Below are positions 1-8,900 of a stretch of 13,401 bases of DNA, in pieces. Under the pieces are notes generated by a model. It did no database searches and had not been told where the DNA came from. It saw only the letters and a program-made list of their open reading frames with translations. Positions within the stretch are counted from its first letter, which is position 1. The number at the start of each line of letters is the position of its first letter. The DNA comes from Amoebophrya sp. AT5.2 (Eukaryota; Sar; Dinophyceae; Syndiniales; Amoebophryaceae), in assembly GCA_005223375.1 (NCBI GenBank), contig RXOD01005572.1, forward strand, positions 1 to 13,401, read 5' to 3'. Both the position numbers and the translations under genes were made by a program.

Positions 1-317
1 CCGAGCGTCACAGAAGATCCGCGCCTTCTAACTCGGAAGAGTTTTTCAAACAACAGTAGAGAAAACGAAGAACAAAGAAGTGAACGCTATAGTGCTGCCG
101 ACAATAAAATAGAGTTGAAAAAGAAGCAACGAAATTAGAGTTCGTTTGCGCAGCTAAAACAAGAGGCGGAAGAAGAAGTTCCTGAAATTTCGAGAGATAG
201 CGGTGAAGAATGTAGATCATGAAAAAAAAAACACACCAACGGATCACTTTGGATCTTAAGAGACGGTGTTCCAAACAGGACGGCGTGACGGCGACCGGAG
301 TGCCGATGACACTATTC
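1..317. other. left edge: AT-richer sequence with no firm gene
   Basis: This stretch follows the cysteine-rich gene's stop. On the minus strand it has a T9 tract (about 223-231), then ATG (218-220) opening a 70-codon hydrophobic frame ending at 8, plus a pyrimidine tract with TTTCAG near 182-187. Composition is unlike the exons to the right. It could be the 5' UTR or an intron of the next minus-strand gene beyond the window. The Met-initiated frame is not convincing as a protein. Confidence 0.35.
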
Positions 318-860
318 CTAATTAGCGGGTAAGCGGCTGCGCCTGCGGCAAGAGAGTAAAGGCTTCAGTCCCTTGGCTTCGGCAGGAGGAGTAGAGATTA
401 CATAGAGGCCCCCAGGAGTTGCACGACACGCTCGTCCTGCTTTCTCACCCCAGATTTGTTGATAACAAACGTCAACGCAACCATATTCGCAACAAACGAC
501 GTTGGTATAGCTCCTACCCTGGGAGCGAATGACCTCGACCCGGGAGCGAACGACCTTGGTGCCGCCCCGATTCCTACATGTACATTCGCAATGTTTCTCC
601 GTGGCTCCGTCCAGCGCCCCCGTGGTCATGAGGTCCTCCTTGGGGTCGTCACAGGAGATCAATGATTTCCGCCTCGTTTTCAGGGCGAGAACTGAAGTGC
701 GCCTCTTGGTGGAAGCTGCTTGGGCTGTGGTCGCAGCGACACTTCCAACGCCGGACGCCGCGATGGCGATACAGCACTGGATCGCGGACGTCATCCTCCC
801 CGCCCGCAGCGGCATCGCCTTGCCTGCTCCTGCACCCGCCTGGCGTCTGCGTTGCGCCAT
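318..860 (-). CDS. small secreted cysteine-rich protein (180 aa)
   Basis: The ATG at 858-860 is the first Met in a frame that is open further upstream only through non-ATG codons; TAG is at 318-320. Residues 1-22 are Arg/Gly/Ala-rich. Residues 23-50 (from MTSAIQCCIAIAASG) are a signal-peptide-like hydrophobic stretch ending in AQAAS, so translation may really begin at Met 23. The mature part has an ordered cysteine pattern: Cys 70, then CxCxC at 91-95, CCx3Cx3C at 123-132, Cys 145 and Cys 171, probably a disulfide-stabilised domain. Between the two cysteine clusters a seven-residue unit is duplicated (VVRSRVE / VIRSQGR). The C-terminal 10 residues are strongly basic. No known family is recognised; a secreted effector, adhesion or structural protein are all possible. 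Codon use is like the long genes, which supports coding. Confidence 0.6.
   Translation of the reverse strand: MAQRRRQAGAGAGKAMPLRAGRMTSAIQCCIAIAASGVGSVAATTAQAASTKRRTSVLALKTRRKSLISCDDPKEDLMTTGALDGATEKHCECTCRNRGGTKVVRSRVEVIRSQGRSYTNVVCCEYGCVDVCYQQIWGEKAGRACRATPGGLYVISTPPAEAKGLKPLLSCRRRSRLPAN
518..559. repeat. tandem 21-base duplication inside the cysteine-rich gene
   Basis: CCTGGGAGCGAATGACCTCGA (518-538; its last base is variable between copies) is followed at once by a copy differing at four positions (539-559). The period is a multiple of three, so the frame is kept and the protein gains a seven-residue repeat. Confidence 0.6.
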
Positions 861-1076
861 CCTCTTCAACAAGAGTGAAAGTGGTCGACTGTGAAGGTAT
901 ACTATAGAGGGAAGCAGTGCAAAATCGATTGAGAGGATATAGCTCCACAAGCACAAAATGAATGCGGGGACGGAGTCTCGGCGCAGATTCGTGGCGTGAG
1001 GGCGCTAATCTTTTAGGAACTTTTTCTCGGGGCACTCTGGTATTAATAAATGGACCAGAGACAATATGCGCGTAGT
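861..1076. promoter_or_regulatory. 5' flank of the cysteine-rich gene
   Basis: Read on the minus strand, the 60 bases before the ATG at 860 are pyrimidine-rich and contain CTTCACAG (about 888-881) and TTTCACTCTTGTTGAAG (about 880-864), both possible cis- or trans-splice acceptors directly before the start codon. No gene is supported in this interval; the open minus-strand frame reaching 1101 is out of frame with the cysteine-rich protein. Confidence 0.3.
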
Positions 1077-1469
1077 TTAGAAAATTATGTACCCGGGGCA
1101 CAAGTTTCTACCACCAGAAGGTAGTGCGAAGTCGTTTACGGGGCGGATACGCGTAATGCTTTCGGGCCTGGTATCGTTCGGGTACAGTTTCCTTTCTGCT
1201 TCAGAAGAAAGTCCGGGGCTTTCTGGGCCATCAGCGCAGGTCACCGGACGCCAACGCCACGAACAATAAAAAGACACGATCGACGAGTTCCTCCTACTCC
1301 ACGTAGCCGGCCGCGAGTCGTTCCACGGGTGAACCTTTCTAGTACGGAATGCAATGTCTACCACGGACGACCGATTTTCCGAAAACGACATCGATAACAT
1401 GAAGTGTTCGCTGCTGCCGGTGGTGGTGCACAAGGCGGCGACGACGAAAATAACAGACGATGCATTCAT
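1077..1469 (-). CDS. possible small secreted protein (130 aa)
   Basis: The ATG at 1467-1469 opens a 130-codon frame with TAA at 1077-1079. Residues 1-20 (MNASSVIFVVAALCTTTGSS) form a good signal peptide: a short polar start, a hydrophobic core and small residues before the likely cut ahead of EHF. The remainder is polar, with possible N-glycosylation sites (NRS, NSS, NDT) and only three further Cys. I recognise no domain. The frame is open upstream to 1577 and includes an earlier ATG at 1521-1523, but the signal peptide argues for 1469. An AAG-GTTCAC near 1334 could be an intron donor, so the C-terminal two thirds may not be coding. Same strand as the neighbours. The competing plus-strand frame at 1087-1269 has no supporting feature. 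Confidence 0.38.
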   Translation of the reverse strand: MNASSVIFVVAALCTTTGSSEHFMLSMSFSENRSSVVDIAFRTRKVHPWNDSRPATWSRRNSSIVSFYCSWRWRPVTCADGPESPGLSSEAERKLYPNDTRPESITRIRPVNDFALPSGGRNLCPGYIIF

Positions 1470-2149
1470 GTTTGGACCAGAACTGTCCGCTACAGCTACA
1501 TAATACGGCCTACGATGATACATTAGGTCATATGGGTGAAAAGTTCTGGAAACAAGTCTCCACGACCAAATGCGCAAAACACCAAACGCCTAACGCCTAA
1601 GGCACATCGCCAAAACATAGAACGACAACTCCCGCAGCACCAATTCGCCAGCTCCCAATGTTCCTTTGCCCCATCCCCCCTCGCCAGCAAAAAGCGGCAC
1701 CGAGTACCAAGTCACGACTCCGCAGGTTGAGCCAAAACGGCCAAGGTGGGTGCTTCGCTCTTCCTCTTCCGGCCTAGAATTACGCTTTTTCGTTTCCCAC
1801 CCGGGATCTGCGCCAGCAGATCTTCAATCTGGTCAGGCTAAAATAGCAATGCTTGCGTCGCTATTCCCGCCGCTGCTCTCGATGCCTGTGGTGACCAAGC
1901 AGCGGCGACATCGGTCCTGTAGTTACCGGGCTGCTTCACTCAAGCAGAGCCGCGAAGCCAGGAACTTTGAAGTGTGAGTGGGAGTCATGGCTTCCGAACT
2001 GTTTCGTAACATGAGCAGGATTCGACACTTCGCACCAGAAGCAAAGTGGCAGAGATGTGAATAAGCCTTCTTCCCAAACTCGTGCTCAGCCCGTTTTGGA
2101 CCCGTGTTGCCACAATGTAAATTTGCACGAACATCCTGCATGAGGACTG
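1470..2149. other. transporter 3' flank and intergenic region
   Basis: About 680 bases separate the transporter stop from the next possible start on the same strand. The frame at 1923-2153 on the minus strand begins inside the transporter's stop region without a plausible product and is probably 3' UTR. The plus-strand frame at 1666-1977 shows no domain. A perfect 7-bp hairpin lies at 1805-1822. A short tandem CGCCTAA CGCCTAA is visible near 1590-1603. Confidence 0.4.
1805..1822. repeat. 7-bp hairpin in the transporter 3' flank
   Basis: GATCTGC (1805-1811) pairs perfectly with GCAGATC (1816-1822) over a GCCA loop. It lies about 330 bases past the transporter stop. It could act in 3' end formation or be chance. 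Confidence 0.5.
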
Positions 2150-5100
2150 TCACTTCTTTCTATTCTTCTTTCGGCCGGGGGCCCGCTTGGTGGACGACGT
2201 CTTCGCACTACTCGCAGTGGTACTATCTTCGCTCACATTCGAGGCCGTTGACGGAAGTAACGAGCTAGTTCTTCCCTCGTCTGCTTCTATGCTTCGCTCC
2301 TCCACACTAGGAGCCGGTGGTGTGGGTGTAGCAGAAGCAGTAGTAGTTTCCGTTCCATCTACTACCAAGTCGGCTGGAATTTCCAGCACCTCAGGGGAAT
2401 CACTGAATGCTACGGAACTGTCCGCAATGTCTGAGGGGTTGTGGCTTTGACTGCCGTCGAGTGCTGAGTCGATCGGCACGGCCTGTACCAGCTGCGGCTG
2501 CGCCGCCGGCGGAAACAACATCTCTTGTTCCCCTTCCGCAGCAGCGACCTCAGTCGCCACGTCGGTCGTGAAATCAGTGGCGACCTCGCTTACCGCAGAA
2601 TCGGTCACAGAGGCGACAGCAGCTTCAGAAACCGGCTTAGCTGGTGGTGGCTGCACGGGGGTAAGCACCGGAGCAGTAGGTACAAAGTCCTCATCTGGCA
2701 CGTCCACCGCGACGTCTGCGGCTGCTGACGGTGTGCCGACTTCTTCAGCGTCTTCGTCTTTCGCTGCCCTTACGGGCACCGAAGCCGGCACGTCCACTGC
2801 ATGTCCTGATTTGTTGCGCGTCGCGTTTGATGTGATCTCCCCCGGCACGAGAACGCCCCCTAATGCGTCACTCTCGTCCGTCGCCTCGAACCCCTCGTCA
2901 TCGTCCAGCAGGTTCCGCATGTGTGGCGGTACCCCGCTTTCCGCCTCCGCGTAGAACAGATTTGTGTTTGACGGAGCCGACTTCCCCCCACCGTCTGCTG
3001 ATGCTATTCGGTCGCCGTATATCTTCTCGGGCGAGCACTGCCGCTCGGTAATTGTGAGGAGCTTACTCGGCTCAAAAATTCGCGCCCGTGTGTCCAGCAT
3101 GAACTTCTGTTCGGGCTGCCCATCGCCACCACTCGTTCCTCCCGGTCCTGCGGTCGCGGTGTCCATCGGTATTTGCAGGAACACATCGCTACTGCTCGAA
3201 GGAGCTTCGCCTACCACTGCTCGCTGCGATCGCTCTCCTCCTGCCGGACTCTTGGACACGCTCTTCCCGAGCGGATCGCAATTCCCGTTTTCCGTGCAGG
3301 ACCTCGGGGTGCTTCCGCCGGTGAGTAGCGAAGTTTTCATCAAGTCTATTTCGCTGCAACTTCCTGCGGTGGTTACACTCGAACTCCTCGCCGCATCCGG
3401 CAGGCCCATCGGTGCGCTGCCCCGCCGCGACGAGGACGATGACGTCCCCGAGTTCCCCTCCGCACCAGTCCCCGCGGTGGAAGAAGTCCCACTAGCCAAG
3501 GCGGCTCCCCTGTTCACACCCCTGTTCACGAAGAGCACGCCGAGAAAGCCGATGACGCCCAAAATGGTGAAGAACAGCTGCGAGGCGAAGTAGCCGCCCG
3601 TGGCGTCCACCAGGTGGCCGTACAGTATGTTGCCGAAGAACAGCCACAGCGACTGCTGCATGTAGCAGGCGCCCACGTGGATCACTTCGAGGTCCTTGTT
3701 CATGCAAACGTGTGGTACCATCGTCCACAACGGCACCACGCAGCAGCCGAAGCCGATGCCCAGCAGCCCGCAGACCACGTACGGAGGGGAATAGGCGAGA
3801 ACCAAATTGTCGACTAGGTGCGTGAAGGGTCCGACCGCAGACACGGGGCGGACGGTATGGATGTGCTCGAGCGCGTAGTGGGCCTTCAAGGCGATAACCC
3901 AATGGCCGAGGATGAGCAACACGAACGCCGTGGAGGAGAAACGCACGAGCCGCTGGAAGTCGTTGAGCAGAGGAGAGAGGAAGAGAGCCACGACGGAAAT
4001 ACCGGGGATGAGGGAAATCGCGAAGCCGGCGACGCTGAGCAATTCGTTGGATGGCGAGGGATCAATCGCAGTGCTTCTCAGGTCAAAAATTTTGCGATCG
4101 AAAATTGGATTTTGACCGCCTTCAGGAACGCGAAGTAAAACTACCGGAGCATCCCTCTACATCTACTGCATCTGCACCCTCCAAAGAAAGAATGCAATTA
4201 AAAGTACTCTTCCGACACGTGCGCGACCTTCTGCAGGGTGAGGCAGCCGTTGTACTCGAAGACGAACACAACTGTGTACAACAGGCCAATCAGCGCTTGG
4301 TGCACGATGCACAGCAGGCTCAAATCCTTCACTCCCGGCCCGCCAGAGCCTCCGCTTCCCCCTTTCCCCGCACCAGCGGCTAGCAGCGGCCGAATCTTGC
4401 GCGAGATTTCCGTGCCACTGTACAGGTACGCGAACCCCAGGTAGCAGCACCCGGAGATCGCCACGAAGATGAAACTAAGCTTCAGCGCCTGCAAGAACGC
4501 CGGCGGCGCCGAAGCCCCCGGGTCATCCTCGGTGGCTCGGAAGTACCGCTTGAGCGGGTCCGCGAGCACGTAGCCGATCGTCCCCCCGATCCGGCAGGCC
4601 GCGAGCACTCCGGCCTGCGCGATCGCCGCGTACTTTTTGCTGAAGAGCAGAAACACAACCACCACCTGCACCACGCCGGTGGTGCAGATCCCCGCCCAGA
4701 AGAGCACCCGTCCCACGATCGCCAGGAAGTAGATCTGCCACTCGACCGCCAGAATCAGCAGCAGCGACCCGAGCACCACCGCCGTGCCGAAGAGCAGGCA
4801 GGATTTGGAGATGCCCCACGAGCGCACGAGAAACCCCGCGGGGCCCGAGAGAACGGCAGAGAGAGAGCCGGTGGCGAGGATCAAGGAGTACTGCGTGTTG
4901 TTGATGTGCATCTTGTTCTGCAGGTCCTCCTTGTACGCCCCGAACAGGCTGTCGAAGAAGTAGGGCCCCGGGATGAAGCAGCACACCAACACGTGGATGA
5001 AGAGCAGGTGGCACGTCCGCCGTGGGTCGACGAGGTACTTTATCCAGCGGTCGAGACAGGTGCGCGGCCGCGCGTTTTGGTCGCCGTCGGTAGAGGCTCG

Positions 5101-5313
5101 CCGCAACACCTGGGAAGCGGCGGGAGCGTCGTCGTCGTCGTCCTCCGAAGTAGAGAGCATGAAAACGGGCTGGGAACCGCCGGAAGAGAGCCAGCGGTAC
5201 GTCTCATCCGCTTCGCCGGGTGGAGGGAGGGACGTCGGGGCGTCAAACCGGTCGAGCTCGCGCGCTGTTCTTCCGCCGGGACGGAGCAACGGCTCGGCCC
5301 GAGGAGCGCGCAT
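2150..5313 (-). CDS. MFSD1-like: MFSD1-like major facilitator transporter with long C-terminal tail, two exons (5313-4208, 4076-2150), 1010 aa
   Basis: Exon 1 (ATG 5311-5313, residues 1-369) carries a polar, acidic N-terminus and membrane segments 1-7; exon 2 carries segments 8-12 and the tail. The pattern follows animal MFSD1 closely as I know it: YFFD in segment 1; AGFLVRSWGI at the motif A position after segment 2 (158-168); GRVLFW near 201-206; a conserved RIGGT (241-245) in segment 5; VKDLSLL (328-334) before segment 7; FGCCVVPLWTMVP in segment 10; and VDATGGY then LFVNR around segment 12 (ending near 553). MFSD1 in animals is a lysosomal dipeptide uniporter; here a vacuolar or lysosome-like location is inferred. 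Animal MFSD1 has about 465 residues; the excess is mostly the tail 554-1010, which is Ser/Thr/Ala/Asp/Glu-rich, has an acidic dileucine motif EPSKLL (704-709) and ends in RKKNRKK. The tail is continuous with segment 12 in one frame. Confidence 0.87.
4077..4207 (-). other. intron of the transporter gene (GT-AG, 131 nt, phase 2)
   Basis: The exon 1 frame stops at TAA (4198-4200) right after VSEEYF, and exon 2's frame is closed upstream by TAG near 4160, between membrane segments 7 and 8 of one continuous MFSD1-like fold. Donor GTACTT starts at 4207 inside a GA-A codon; acceptor CCTGAG ends at 4077. The join reads VSEE-STAIDPSPSNELLSVAGF, which fits the MFSD1 loop between segments 7 and 8 with a few extra residues. 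The next AG (AAG, ending 4074) is also in phase and would remove one residue (NAGNAG type). The stop-free sum of both exons is a whole number of codons, which supports the join. Confidence 0.72.
4081..4117. repeat. 8-bp inverted repeat at the 3' end of the transporter intron, with nested AT hairpin
   Basis: GGTCAAAA (4081-4088) and TTTTGACC (4110-4117) are perfect complements. Inside, AATTTT (4088-4093) and AAAATT (4101-4106) pair around GCGATCG. On the coding strand the outer stem ends four bases before the preferred intron/exon boundary. The AT-rich element differs in composition from the flanking exons. Confidence 0.8.
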
Positions 5314-5912
5314 GTTGTGTTGGTGTTCTCCGGAGCTTTAGTACTTTTTGCACATAGAACCCATAATTTACGACCGATCACAACAAGTTTAATTCACCAT
5401 TTGAAATGGGGTCTTCTAGATCGAACGCTATCAGTCAGACTCGGGCTTCTTGATTGATGCCGCCATTTAGCTTCATAAACTACTTACTTACTTCTCCGGG
5501 TATACTTACACGCGTTCGCTTCGCATTAATGCCTATTTTTGGATGGGGCTGCTCTGTCGGCTTCGTTGTACGCGCGCTACCGTGGATTCCATCGTCGCTC
5601 TCCTCGGGATCTGGCATGAGGTACGATGAGTTACGATAACGCGCCGATCTTACTGCACCTGCATCGAATGAGAGATTAGCAGCCCAGGTTCAGTCGCCTG
5701 TGCCTGTCCTACCACTGCCTAAGAACAACGGGCTTCTTCTTCGCGAGGAGAGCCCTTCAACAAGCGGTCGTTTCCCTCGAACTACTGAAATTCTTTCCTC
5801 TCTGCGCGTTGTTGACATTTGAATTTCTAATACATCCCTACTGGTGCATGCGTTTGCAAAATTGTGTGGCAAACTGAGAGCTGAAAAGAGGAGAGGGGCG
5901 CGCAAAGTTGCG
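5314..5912. other. intergenic region between kelch gene and transporter gene
   Basis: About 600 bases hold the 3' flank of the kelch gene and the 5' flank of the transporter, both read leftward. No convincing gene is present. A minus-strand frame ending at 5690 is open but overlaps the kelch 3' end and has no recognisable product. A plus-strand frame at 5454-5639 is short and unsupported. CCATTT/AAATGG forms a 13-base palindrome around a central G at 5397-5409. On the coding strand, several AG dinucleotides after short pyrimidine runs precede the transporter ATG, including TACTAAAG (5342-5335), and could be splice or spliced-leader acceptors. Confidence 0.4.
5338..5364 (-). promoter_or_regulatory. 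possible upstream ORF (8 codons) before the transporter start
   Basis: An ATG at 5362-5364 reads MGSMCKKY and stops at TAA 5338-5340, 24 bases before the transporter ATG. If this DNA is part of the mature leader, it could lower translation of the main frame. If a trans- or cis-splice acceptor near 5335 is used, it would be removed. Short uORFs occur by chance, so this is weak. Confidence 0.2.
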
Positions 5913-8900
5913 TCACCAGAAAAAATCGCCGTCGGACAGGAGACTGTTTTTCGAGCGCGCGCTTTTCGGGAGAGCTTTTGCGTTTGGTCCTCCGCCAAAT
6001 ACCGGCCCCCCCGTCGGCGTGTACGGCCCGAATTCCGACCGCGGCGTGACCACCACCGGCCCCGGCGAGTGCGAGTCTTTGCTCGGCACCTTTTGGTAGC
6101 CGCCCCCCGCATTCGCCGGGGACGCCCCGCCCTTCTTCAGCGCACTCTTCCCCGCGCCCCCGACGTGGTGCGGAATCGCGATCGCCACAATTCCACCAGA
6201 GAACCCGTGGTGGCCTTCCCGGCTCTCAGACCGTCGTGCGGAGAGCGGAGACTGCGGCAAGGAGTGGGGGGAGTCCGGCGCCAGTGTGAGCACCTCGTCG
6301 TCATCGTAGTCCAGGTCTTTCTCTAGCCAGAAGCAGAACACCATCGCGAGGTAGTAGAGCAGCGGGTTCCGCGCGCCGCAGATGATGTGGAAACCGCAGA
6401 GTTTGCTGTTTTGCGTCCACACCGCGGTCACGACGCGCGCGATCAGGCTCATGCCGGAGAGGAAGCCCAGCAGCATGCTGCACACGTCGAAGAAGGTGCG
6501 CTTCGGGGAGAGGATCAGCTTGTAGGCGGTGTGCGACGCTTCGATCTGCATCTCGGAGTGCAGCTCGCCCGCCTCTCCCGACGTGAACAGCTCGTCGACG
6601 CCAACGGTTTCCCCCTTCGCGCTCTGTTCCACGAACTGGGCGACGAAGCCGAACAGCTGCAGGTTTTGGATCAGGTCGCGGTAGTCCGTCGGCACCAGCG
6701 CGATCCGGACGACGCTCGCCCCGCGCCCCCGCAAAACCCGGGTCGCGGACTCGTACGGCGACCTGCCCGGCGTGACGGAAACGTCCACGCGCGAGTACGC
6801 CTCCTTGTTCTCCTTCCCCGATGGCCGCCGCACGTCCCACTTCGTCGGCGGGTCGGACGCGGCTGCGTTTTGATCTCCGCGGTCGCTCTCAACCTCTTCG
6901 CTAGGCTTCGCTGACAGTGCGCGTCTTCTGCTCAGAGCGCTCGAAACGTCTGCCGACGCCGCATCTTCATCGGCGGAAGCGGTTTCCTCTTCTCCGCGGC
7001 GGAGCCAGTTGATGGCGAGCGACCAACGGATCTCCCGCGCGGCGGTGAAAATGTTACCCGGATCGAACACGTCCAGCAGCACCCGCGCAAACCGGTGCTC
7101 GTCGTCCAGATCGATGCTGCAGTTCGGGCAGGAGAGGTAAACGCGGCACTGCTGCGGACCGGTCTTCTTGCAGCGGATGGAGTAGCCTTGTGTGAAGCCG
7201 GTCACGGTGAGCCGAATCGCTTCGTGACACTCGTACGGCTGGTGGTCGTCGTTTTTGAATGTGGTCGTCACTTCCTCGCCGCTCCACAAAACAGAAGACG
7301 ACGTGCTCCCGACACTGCGGGATAGTGCGGATAAGCCTCCCGTCGCGTCGTAGTTCGAGTCGGGATTTGTACTCCCATCACGTCGACTGTCTCCGGCGAC
7401 GCAGCCGCCGACGTAGCCGTCCAACAACGCGGTCGTCTGGAAGTCCGCTCGGATTTCCTCCACCCCGCGCCCCAGGTCTTCTTCTTCCGGCAGCGCCATC
7501 GAGGACAGCGCCTGGTTCGCGTAGTTGTGGCGGAACACCGTGAAGAAGAGGACGCAGGAAGCGACGATGGCGTACATCAGGAAGATGATCCCCCCCGCTT
7601 CACTCGGCACGATGCTGCCCGTGATCGGGCGCATGTCCACCCTCCGCAAAATCCGCGCGGTCTTGCGGGGAATCTTCACGTGGATGAGCAGCAGGGCGGT
7701 GGTTAGAAACGCGGTGACCACGACCCCAACCGTGAGCGTGACCTGCTGCCACCAGGCGTGGGTCTTCAGCGCGGCATCGCCGTGCGGCTCGTTCTTCTCG
7801 CGCACGTGGGCGACGGGCGCGCGCTGCTGGGGGTGGAACGCCATCAACGGGCACGTCGAAGCGGCACTCGTCCGGTCTGGCCCGGGGTGGTTGATGTGCT
7901 CCCGCGCACGATCCGTCGACATGCTGGAATGCTTGAATGGCCTGGAGACCACCGCCGACGGTCGCCCGGCAGTCGCTGCTGCAGTCGCAATCGCCTGCGC
8001 GAACAAGGTGGAGACGCTCGTTTCATCTGGTGTGGTATCCAACATTCGCAGAGCTGCGGGGGCATCTTGGTTTGCCTTCGATGGCTTCGCACTTTTACCG
8101 TCTTCTGCAGCAGCGTCGCGGTCGTGCCTGCACGGCTCGCAAACCGCGAGGCCGGACGTAGCGCCGAAAGTGTTAAACGCACACGGACGGCACGCGCGAG
8201 CGTCGATCATGCCGGACAGGGGATTGTGAAAGCCTACCGGACACGGCACGCAGGCGCCAGCGACGGCAACCGTCCCGGGAGGGCACGCGACGCAGACAGC
8301 AACATCTTGCTCGTCGTCGCTGTTTTCGCTCCGCATTTTCTCCACCCCCGACCAAGGCGGGATTGGAATCTGATCAGCGAGTCGGCGCAGCTTTTCCTGC
8401 GTAGAGTCGGTCGCTGCTGCAGAAGTCGTAGACACCGCCGTCTGTGCGTGCCTCCCACCAACGAGCACCGGCACGCTGCCGACGTCGCAGGCGAGCGTCT
8501 CTCTCCTCCCCGACGTCGAGGATGGCCGCGCAACAGCACTACCGGGCGAAGCTCCTCCTTCATCGTCGAGCCGCAACAATAGTGTGAGAGGACTTGCGGC
8601 TGCAGTTTTGCCCGTCCCAGTACCCAACACCGGAGGCAGGACAGCGGCGCCCGATGTGGCGGACACTGCCGAAGAAGCGGCCGCACGCGAAAGCCAGTCA
8701 CCGAACTCCACCGATGCGCGTGCACCCCCGTCGATCACTAGCTGTCCGATCGCGGGCCAGAAGCAGCCCGCGGCGCCCGCAACGCGGCCTAGGTTCGCGA
8801 GCGTGTTCTCCAGCGGGAAACGCATTTCGCGTTCGCTTGCGTCCTTCTCCTTCTCGCTCTTCTCCTTGTCAACACCACTCGACGAACCACTGCCCCCGAA

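Noticed and set aside
1087..1269. Plus-strand frame of 60 codons starting with ATG
   Set aside because: No signal, domain or neighbour supports it, and it runs against the direction of all other genes.
1666..1977. Plus-strand frame of 103 codons
   Set aside because: No recognisable feature; the start is in a C-rich tract and the product looks like translated non-coding DNA.
1923..2153. Minus-strand frame of 76 codons directly after the transporter stop
   Set aside because: It begins inside the stop region of the transporter without a spacer or acceptor and shows no domain; most likely 3' UTR.
2964..3593. Plus-strand frame of 209 codons
   Set aside because: Antisense shadow of the transporter's low-complexity tail; Ser/Pro-rich with no domain.
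5690..6112. Minus-strand frame of 140 codons overlapping the kelch 3' end
   Set aside because: Its upstream half is an out-of-frame reading of the kelch C-terminus, and the rest has no recognisable product.
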